Below are positions 58,173 through 64,000 of a stretch of 64,000 nt of DNA, one piece after another (the first letter of the stretch is position 1; every line of letters starts with the position of its first letter). The stretch is from Paenibacillus catalpae (GTDB lineage: Bacteria; Bacillota; Bacilli; Paenibacillales; Paenibacillaceae), in the NCBI RefSeq assembly GCF_900112695.1, contig NZ_FOMT01000004.1, forward strand, positions 720,863 to 784,862, in the 5' to 3' direction. The notes under the pieces are model-generated. The model was not told where the DNA came from. It saw nothing but the letters and a program-made list of their open reading frames with translations, and did not search any database. Both the position numbers and the translations under genes were made by a program.

Positions 58173-59513
58173 TTATTTGTGGTTTTTTGCTACCCAACCA
58201 TCGAGATCCTTAATGATGTCTTCCGGCGTCGCCTTATTGAAGAACACTTTCTGTACATATTGGGAGAACTGAGTAGACCAATCAATCGTCGTTGTAATAA
58301 ACACTTGCGAGTTGTACAGCTGACCGTTATCGAAGTAAGGCTTCAGCTCCGTGACCGCCGGTGCAATATCCGCCGAGGCGCCTTTCACATACGTCAGCGT
58401 CTTCACGTTTTCCACCCATGTATTTGCCGCAGGTACGCTTGATAAATATGCGAGGAATTTGAGCGCCGCTTCCTTATGCTCGGACTTGCTGTTCACGGCA
58501 ACAGAAGCGTCCGGGTTGAACTCCAGCTTGTTGAGAGCCGGATCGTTGCTGAACGGATACGGGAAGTAACCCATGCCGGTTGCGAACAGCTCCGGGTTTT
58601 TCTTCTCGATGTCCGGCAGCGGCCAAGTGCCCATGTACATCATGGCAGCTTCTTCGCGGGCGAACATGTCGACCGCTCCGTTGTAGTCGACGCCGAGCTG
58701 GTCTTTGTTACCGAACTTGAACATGTCGAGCGCGTGAGCGATCGTCGTCTTTGCGGCCGGGTTATCAGCGAATTTCGCTTCGCCCTTCTCCAGCTTGTCG
58801 AAGAAGTCCGTCTGCTTCTCAACGAGCACCGTGTTGCTCGGGAAATCGCGGCTTAACCACATGCCAAGCGGCCAGCCGTCTTTCCAGCCAAGCGCGAACG
58901 GCGTCTTGCCCGCGTCCTTGATTTTTTGTGCCTCGGCCATAAGCGCGTCGTACGTCGTAGGAATTTCGATACCGAGATCGGAGAAAATTTTCTTGTTATA
59001 AAACACGGCGATTGGTCCGGCGTTAAGCGGCATAATGTAATTGCGTCCGTCAGTTGCCTGCTCCGCGAGCACGCCCGAATCGAAAGCTTTCATAAATTCC
59101 TGGTCAGTTAAGTCTTCGAGATAGCCGCCGTCTTTGTACAGCTTGGTCGTGCTGCCGGCGTTTAAAGTAAATACATCAACAATATCGCCGCTGGCGAGCT
59201 TCGTCTTAAGCAGTGTGGCGTAGTCGTCGAACTTGACCGGCTGTACATCAACCTTAATATTCGGATTTTCCGCTTCGAACTGCTCAACGATTTTGTTAAT
59301 GCCGTCCGTCGCATCACTCTTGAAGTGCATAAACGAGATCGTGACCGGTTCAGATTCATCAGCCGGTGCGCTCGCCGATTCCGTTGCCGGGCTGGCCGAT
59401 TCCGCTGCCGAATTCGTCGGACTGGCTGCGTTATTGTTGCTATTCCCACCGCATGCGCCAAGCACCGCGGTCATCAAGGCAAGACTGAGACCAAGGCCGA
59501 GTCTCTTGTTCAT
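58173..59513 (-). CDS. Extracellular sugar-binding lipoprotein (CUT1)
   Basis: 446 residues. Lipoprotein signal with LGAC lipobox (Cys at about residue 21), a Ser/Ala/Asn-rich spacer, then a family-1 solute-binding fold (ITISFMHFKSDATDGINKIV-like start, IMPLNAGPIAVFYNKKIF, YMGTWPLPDIEKKNPE). The ATG at 59513 has GGGGAAATGG upstream; an ATG two codons earlier is possible. First gene of the transport and glycosidase operon, and probably delivers alpha-galactosyl oligosaccharides (inference from the neighbouring glycosidase). Confidence 0.93.
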   Translation of the reverse strand: MNKRLGLGLSLALMTAVLGACGGNSNNNAASPTNSAAESASPATESASAPADESEPVTISFMHFKSDATDGINKIVEQFEAENPNIKVDVQPVKFDDYATLLKTKLASGDIVDVFTLNAGSTTKLYKDGGYLEDLTDQEFMKAFDSGVLAEQATDGRNYIMPLNAGPIAVFYNKKIFSDLGIEIPTTYDALMAEAQKIKDAGKTPFALGWKDGWPLGMWLSRDFPSNTVLVEKQTDFFDKLEKGEAKFADNPAAKTTIAHALDMFKFGNKDQLGVDYNGAVDMFAREEAAMMYMGTWPLPDIEKKNPELFATGMGYFPYPFSNDPALNKLEFNPDASVAVNSKSEHKEAALKFLAYLSSVPAANTWVENVKTLTYVKGASADIAPAVTELKPYFDNGQLYNSQVFITTTIDWSTQFSQYVQKVFFNKATPEDIIKDLDGWVAKNHK

Positions 59514-59620
59514 ATCCATTTCCCCTTTTCTGCTATTGTTGGATCGAGCATTCCCGTCCTGATGCTCAGTTTACCGATTGTTGGCGGCGGCCGGAATAAA
59601 ATAAATTGGAGACGCCATGT

Positions 59621-61228
59621 TCAATTTTTTGCAGGGGGGAAAAGGGACGGAAGCGACTCCCGGAATTCCGAGGGGGTTCGCCCGGTAAATTTCTTGAATA
59701 CCTGGCTGAAGTACCGCTGATTCTCGTAGCCGACCAGTTCGGCGATATCGCTGACTTTGCTGTCTGATTGGCGAAGCAGCTCGCACGCCTTCTCCATCCG
59801 CTTGCGCGTCACGTACTCGATGAAATTTTCGCCGGTGGCGGCTTTGAATTGCCGGCTTAAATAGCTCGGGTCCATATGATAACGGGTGGCGATATCAATA
59901 AGCCCGACGTCCTCGAAATAATGCCCGTCCAGGTACGCAACGATATCGCCCATCGGATTTGTCGCATCCGTCGCTGATTTGGACTGTATATGCGTTTCTA
60001 TGGCAGCCGACAGCTCCGATACGTAGTCATGCAGCGCGGAGATTGTCATCACGCTTTCGATCGCACGGTGATCGGACAGCAGCGGGCTGGCTGCGGCGAT
60101 AACCGGCCATTTGCTTCCGGCGGCAGCACCCAGCTTGCGCAGTTCTTTCTGAGCGCTACGAATGGTCAGCGAATCCGCCAACTCGGCTTTGCGCGCAAAT
60201 TCGCCAAGCATTCTGCGTACAGAAGCTGCCTGGCCGCTGGCGATCGCCTGCTGCAGCAGCTTAGCATCGAATCCTCCGAGTACTTCGCTGCGTTCTTGCA
60301 TCTCCGTTGGTACGTCGGTCATCTTGACCGCAAAGTCTGTTCCTCGCAGCATGCTGCCGCATAGACGGTCGCTTGCTTCCTCGAACGCCTCGGGCAATTG
60401 ATCCAACCGTACTCGCGGCTCGCTCAACCCGACGACAGCATGTAAATTTAACATGCGGCTGACCGTTTCATGGAAAGGAAGCAGCAGCTCTTGAACGGTC
60501 GCACCGTCCGTTTCAGACTCAGGGAGCAGCAAACAAAGACGCAAACGATCATCCGATTTGAAGACGTATAACGGCTCGCCGCTCGTCAATTCGCTCATCA
60601 TATTCTCGAGACTATACATAAGAAGGTCCGCGTTGCCGTTAAACTTTGTCTCCGCCAGCTCCCGGAAACGGCGAAGCATGCAGACAGCAAGCCGGTAGCG
60701 GCCAATTCTAGGGCTCGAGAGCAGCTCTGCTGCCTGGGAGATGATGTCGGCCGTGTTGGCGATGCGCCGGCTCGTCACATTTTGCAAGAACGCCTCTGTA
60801 CGCAGCTTGCGCATTTCGCTGGCAAACTGCTCACGCTGCTCTAAGCTCATATGGCTGCGGCTTGCCTGTATGGCTTTAACCATTGCGTCCTTCAGATCCA
60901 CAGGCGACACTGGCTTGAGCACATACTCACATGCCTGAAAAGCCACTGCCGCTTTCATGTATTCAAACTGAGCATGACCGCTGATCACGACGACCTTGAT
61001 GTGGTTATACCGGTGATACAGCTGCTCGAGAAACTGCTGGCCGTTCATGACAGGCATGTTCATGTCCGTCACGATAATGTGGGGCTTGCTGACTGGAATG
61101 AGTTCCATTGCTTCCGCACCATTGCGGGCTTCCGCCACAACTTCAATGTCAAGCTGCAGCTCAGCAATCATTTTGCCGACTGACTTGCGTCCCCACAGCT
61201 CATCATCAACAACCATTACCTTAAACAT
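59621..61228 (-). CDS. YesN-type response regulator with AraC DNA-binding domain
   Basis: 535 residues, longer than usual because of a middle domain of about 300 residues. Receiver domain with phosphoacceptor Asp55 (IVTDMNMP) and Lys in VLKPVSP; C-terminal AraC domain (IATRYHMDPSYLSRQFKAATGENFIEYVTRKRMEKACELL and VSDIAELVGYENQRYFSQVFKKFTGRTPSEFR). The start at 61228 lies 8 bases inside the kinase gene, so the two genes are coupled. It likely activates the ABC and glycosidase genes downstream. Confidence 0.93.
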   Translation of the reverse strand: MFKVMVVDDELWGRKSVGKMIAELQLDIEVVAEARNGAEAMELIPVSKPHIIVTDMNMPVMNGQQFLEQLYHRYNHIKVVVISGHAQFEYMKAAVAFQACEYVLKPVSPVDLKDAMVKAIQASRSHMSLEQREQFASEMRKLRTEAFLQNVTSRRIANTADIISQAAELLSSPRIGRYRLAVCMLRRFRELAETKFNGNADLLMYSLENMMSELTSGEPLYVFKSDDRLRLCLLLPESETDGATVQELLLPFHETVSRMLNLHAVVGLSEPRVRLDQLPEAFEEASDRLCGSMLRGTDFAVKMTDVPTEMQERSEVLGGFDAKLLQQAIASGQAASVRRMLGEFARKAELADSLTIRSAQKELRKLGAAAGSKWPVIAAASPLLSDHRAIESVMTISALHDYVSELSAAIETHIQSKSATDATNPMGDIVAYLDGHYFEDVGLIDIATRYHMDPSYLSRQFKAATGENFIEYVTRKRMEKACELLRQSDSKVSDIAELVGYENQRYFSQVFKKFTGRTPSEFRESLPSLFPPAKN

Positions 61229-63023
61229 GAGATTCTCCACGCTTTCTAAATGGAATATGGATACGTATGATTGTCCCTTCACCCGGCTTGCTGTCTATTT
61301 GAAGGCCGTATGACGCGCCATATGCAAGTCGTATGCGCTCATGTACGTTTTTTAATCCAATCGACACACCGGAGAACACTTCCATCGACTTTGTCTCCAG
61401 GTTGCTCTTCAGCTCCGCTAACTTGGCAGGCACTATGCCGGGGCCGTTGTCAATGACGGACAACACGATCGTCTCACCGTCGGTTTCGGCCCGAACCCGG
61501 ATGAGCAGCTGCCCATCGTCAGGACCACCAAGTGCATGAACGACGGCATTCTCAATGATTGGCTGCATGACAAAGCGGATCGTGGGCGCTTCCATAAGCG
61601 ATTCAGGCACGTCGAATTCCGTGCGAAGCGATTCCTCGAACCGAAACTGCTGGATGTACAGATAGTTGCCGACATGAACCAGCTCCTGCCGGATCGTGGA
61701 CTCCGTATTACCTTCATAAAAGCTGTATCGGAACAGGTCCCCAAGCGAACGGCACATCTCAGGAATGTCATAATCACCGATTAGCACCGCCTTACCGCCA
61801 ATCGTTTGCAGCGTGTTATACAAGAAATGCGGGTTAATCTGCATCTGTAGGGCAAGCAGCTGCGCTTCCTTGTTCCGAAGCTGCATCTGGTAACGCTGCT
61901 CGATTAACTCGCGTATTTTTTCCGTCATAAAGTTGAAACTCCGAGTAAGCTCGGAAATATCATCCCGGTAACGGTACGGCTGTGAAAGCGTAACGTGAAA
62001 GTTACCGTTGCGCACCTTCTTCATCGCCTGGCCTAGCCTTTTGATCGGTCTGGTCAAAAATTGCTGGGCGAGGAGCGACAACAGAGAAATACAGAGCATC
62101 GCAAACACCAATGCCCCAATAGCGATCAGCAGCGTATTGTTGCGATGACGCGCCAGTTCTTCGTTCGGATAGACAATCGTCAGCGACAAGTTGCCATTGT
62201 CAAGATACGACGTGCCGACGAGCAAATCCTGACGCTGCTCGAAGCGAATTTCCTTCGGCTTTTTCTTCAACTGCACGTCCGGCGCAGCGACCGAGGATAC
62301 AACGCCATCGTACTCATCGCTCGTATGATAGAAGGTCTCACCTCTGGAGTTGCGCACTACGATTACATTCGGCGGCTGATTGTTCGCCTCTATGATCTTG
62401 GTGAGCTCCTTCATCTGAATGTAAAAGACAAGCGTGCCGATTTTACTATGGTAGAACGGATCATAAATCGTAATCGCAAATACGAAAAAATCCTGGTTAA
62501 ACGCGGCATCCTTGTATGAGAAGGAGAGCGATTGCTGGAACGGCAAATCGAGCATATCCTCGTAATGGGGGATGCTCTCGTTAAACGGAATAGAGTCGTA
62601 GCTTGCCGCTCTCGACCAGAAGTCCTTCAGCTTGTTGTCTTTGCCAAAGATCATAATTTTGATCACGGTATCCTTATTCTTGTTGGAGACAAGCGTATAG
62701 TAATTCTTCAGTGACTCGCCAACGGCAAAAAAATCTTCGTCGTTAACGTTGCGGCCATGCTCCATCAGGTTCATAACGCGGGAGAAACCGTACACCTGTA
62801 GAGCTGAGGAAGACAGGTCACGAAAATATTGATTCAGATAACCGGCCACATACTGAGCGTTCTGATTCGTGCTGCGATACATCGTACGCTCCAGTGACTT
62901 CGTACTTGATTCATAGAAAAGAAACGACAACACAAGCATCGGAACAAGCGACGTGAGCACGCTGCTCCAGACGATCTTCGTCCGGATACTCCGGTTGACG
63001 AACAGCCATTTCATGAGCTTCAT
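61221..63023 (-). CDS. YesM-type sensor histidine kinase
   Basis: 600 residues. Membrane segments at about 15-38 and 290-312, an extracellular cache-like sensor between them, a HAMP linker (RPIKRLGQAMKKVRNGNFHVTLS), the His_kinase domain with MQINPHFLYNTLQ (His399) and the ATPase domain (DNGPGI; GVSIGLKNVHERI). The ATG at 63023 has GAGGGG 9 bases upstream and overlaps the stop of a 36-codon leader ORF in a TGATG junction; the GTG at 63026 is an alternative. Confidence 0.92.
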   Translation of the reverse strand: MKLMKWLFVNRSIRTKIVWSSVLTSLVPMLVLSFLFYESSTKSLERTMYRSTNQNAQYVAGYLNQYFRDLSSSALQVYGFSRVMNLMEHGRNVNDEDFFAVGESLKNYYTLVSNKNKDTVIKIMIFGKDNKLKDFWSRAASYDSIPFNESIPHYEDMLDLPFQQSLSFSYKDAAFNQDFFVFAITIYDPFYHSKIGTLVFYIQMKELTKIIEANNQPPNVIVVRNSRGETFYHTSDEYDGVVSSVAAPDVQLKKKPKEIRFEQRQDLLVGTSYLDNGNLSLTIVYPNEELARHRNNTLLIAIGALVFAMLCISLLSLLAQQFLTRPIKRLGQAMKKVRNGNFHVTLSQPYRYRDDISELTRSFNFMTEKIRELIEQRYQMQLRNKEAQLLALQMQINPHFLYNTLQTIGGKAVLIGDYDIPEMCRSLGDLFRYSFYEGNTESTIRQELVHVGNYLYIQQFRFEESLRTEFDVPESLMEAPTIRFVMQPIIENAVVHALGGPDDGQLLIRVRAETDGETIVLSVIDNGPGIVPAKLAELKSNLETKSMEVFSGVSIGLKNVHERIRLAYGASYGLQIDSKPGEGTIIRIHIPFRKRGESHV

Positions 63024-63133
63024 CACTGCGGTCCCCTCTTCAGCACATGCTGACTTTCAAATAACTTCAATACTGCCGGCCTCTTGTCCACCGTGGAGGC
63101 AAGATCATCTAATGTCGCAGATATCCCGTTCAT
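63023..63133 (-). CDS. 36-codon leader ORF coupled to the histidine kinase
   Basis: A minus-strand ORF starting at ATG 63133 behind GGGAGG and GGAGAG and ending in TGA at 63025-63023. The final A of TGA is the first base of the kinase ATG (TGATG). The peptide begins MNGISATLDD and ends KRGPQ; it has no membrane segment or known motif. It is too short for family assignment, but the ribosome binding sites and perfect overlap support translation. It may be a leader peptide that sets kinase translation (inference). Confidence 0.5.
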   Translation of the reverse strand: MNGISATLDDLASTVDKRPAVLKLFESQHVLKRGPQ

Positions 63134-63188
63134 CTCTCCTGTTCCTCCCCCTCACTTCTTCATGTCAAATTTTCTAATGTGATGATGC

Positions 63189-63217
63189 ATTATAACGTCT
63201 GTTCAGAGTACCCGCAA
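63189..63217 (-). promoter_or_regulatory. Promoter of the kinase operon
   Basis: TTGCGG (63217-63212), exact 17-base spacer, TATAAT (63194-63189) on the minus strand. It lies about 55 bases before the leader ORF. Confidence 0.75.
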
Positions 63218-63307
63218 TTCAAATTATCGTAAATCCGATGTTCATTTTTTTGACTATTGCAACGTTACAACGAAGTATTATTAACGAAATTATCAAACCA
63301 CCATAAA

Positions 63308-63321
63308 TTAAAGCGCTTACA
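63308..63321 (-). promoter_or_regulatory. cre-like box upstream of the kinase operon
   Basis: On the minus strand TGTAAGCGCTTTAA, close to the catabolite-response consensus, about 90 bases upstream of the -35 box. Confidence 0.5.
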
Positions 63322-63401
63322 AATATCAAACTAACGTTTCATCATCTTAAATCTCAAAAGATATCAACTAATTTAATATAAACTATAAGATATCTTGCAA
63401 A

Positions 63402-63430
63402 CAAAAAAGAAGCCTTGCTCAGCAAGGCCT
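63402..63430 (-). terminator. Terminator of the right tRNA cluster
   Basis: GCCTTGCT (63412-63419) and AGCAAGGC (63421-63428), followed on the minus strand by TTCTTTTTTG. Confidence 0.9.
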
Positions 63431-63444
63431 CGAATCGTTAAGTA

Positions 63445-63529
63445 TGGTGCGGTTGATGGGACTTGAACCCATACGCCCAGTGGGCACTACCCCCTCAAGA
63501 TAGCGTGTCTGCCATTCCACCACAACCGC
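63445..63529 (-). tRNA. tRNA-Leu(GAG)
   Basis: 85 nt with a long variable arm; acceptor GCGGTTG, anticodon GAG in TTGAGGG, T-loop GTTCAAGTC, encoded CCA. Last gene of the right cluster. Confidence 0.97.
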
Positions 63530-63541
63530 AAACATAAAAAA

Positions 63542-63614
63542 TGAGCCATGAAGGACTCGAACCTTCGACACCCTGATTAAAAGTCAGGTGCTCTACCAAC
63601 TGAGCTAATGGCTC
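63542..63614 (-). tRNA. tRNA-Lys(TTT)
   Basis: 73 nt: acceptor GAGCCAT, anticodon TTT in CTTTTAA, T-loop GTTCGAGTC. It is the only tRNA here without an encoded CCA (TGGCTCA is followed by T). Confidence 0.97.
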
Positions 63615-63628
63615 TCATAAAAGAGAAA

Positions 63629-63712
63629 TGGTGGAGGGCGATGGATTCGAACCACCGAACCCGAAGGAGCAGATTTACAGTCTGCCGTGTTTAGCCACTT
63701 CACTAGCCCTCC
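63629..63712 (-). tRNA. tRNA-Tyr(GTA)
   Basis: 84 nt with a long variable arm; acceptor GGAGGGC, anticodon GTA in CTGTAAA, T-loop GTTCGAATC, encoded CCA. Confidence 0.97.
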
Positions 63713-63720
63713 ACAAGCTA

Positions 63721-63796
<76 letters not shown>

Positions 63797-63821
63797 ATAT
63801 TATAATGTTCACCATCTAACA

Positions 63822-63897
<76 letters not shown>

Positions 63898-63913
63898 TGA
63901 TGTTTGATAAAAA

Positions 63914-63990
63914 TGGCGGAGCTGACGGGATTCGAACCCGCGGTCTCCTGCGTGACAGGCAGGCATGTTAGGCCTCTACACCACAGCTCC
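63914..63990 (-). tRNA. tRNA-Asp(GTC)
   Basis: 77 nt: acceptor GGAGCTG, anticodon GTC in CTGTCAC, T-loop GTTCGAATC, encoded CCA. The cluster may continue past the right edge. Confidence 0.97.
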
Positions 63991-64000
63991 ACATCGTGTT

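Overview
The window looks like chromosome of a Paenibacillus-type Firmicute (Bacillales). Supporting signs are strong AGGAGG ribosome binding sites with some TTG and GTG starts, catabolite-response (cre-like) boxes, an S-layer-homology anchored xylanase, YesM/YesN-type two-component pairs beside sugar ABC transporters, encoded CCA on most tRNAs, and a dense set of plant and microbial polysaccharide hydrolases. No phage, transposase, CRISPR array or plasmid gene was found.

Layout. 0-3 kb: the start of an ABC importer ATPase behind a cytosine-deaminase-like amidohydrolase, with a second, divergent paralogue. 3.1-3.6 kb: an array of paired palindromes. 3.6-9 kb: a GH2 beta-mannosidase, then an OmpR-type two-component operon with a membrane protein. 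9-14.4 kb: small regulator/enzyme pairs (GNAT, LysR, DUF302, DoxX/HxlR, MFS/LysR). 14.4-15.6 kb: a second palindrome array followed by decayed pieces of a nitroreductase and an esterase. 15.6-28.5 kb: an alpha/beta hydrolase, a SEC-C protein, a GH3 glycosidase with inverted domain order, a spermidine-synthase-like / homospermidine-synthase-like gene pair, an HD phosphohydrolase, DUF2277, an unassigned six-hairpin glycosidase-like protein, DUF423 and an MFS transporter. 28.5-36 kb: two very large secreted enzymes, a GH10 xylanase with SLH repeats and a GH76 alpha-1,6-mannanase with three CBM6-like modules. 36-42 kb: msrA, a VOC protein, a decayed DeoR regulator, the agmatine-to-putrescine genes aguA-aguB, a small HTH protein and a TetR/MFS pair. 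42.6-46 kb: a PL1 pectate lyase and two small membrane proteins. 46-52.6 kb: an Lpl-type sugar ABC operon with its YesM/YesN pair. 52.8-64 kb: two same-strand tRNA clusters (Pro, Gly, Leu; then Leu, Lys, Tyr, Thr, Phe, Asp) flanking a 10-kb alpha-galactosidase-like/ABC/two-component locus.

How it works together. The secreted enzymes (GH10, GH76, PL1, GH-D-clan enzyme) would attack xylan, fungal or yeast mannan, pectin and galactosides outside the cell. ABC importers take up the oligosaccharides, and GH2 and GH3 enzymes finish them inside. cre-like sites near the xylanase and near both ABC/two-component loci suggest glucose repression, and the YesM/YesN pairs probably provide induction.

The most unusual signal is a family of paired palindromes found in three places. 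Each palindrome is 22-23 bp, normally starts with TTAA, and the two members of a pair start exactly 52 bp apart. Two sites are multi-unit tandem arrays (units of 123-125 bp). The third is a single pair with the same geometry but unrelated arm sequence. Other points worth attention are the polyamine-related gene pair, a 36-codon leader ORF coupled to a histidine kinase, triplicated operators at the TetR/MFS pair, and several gene relics.
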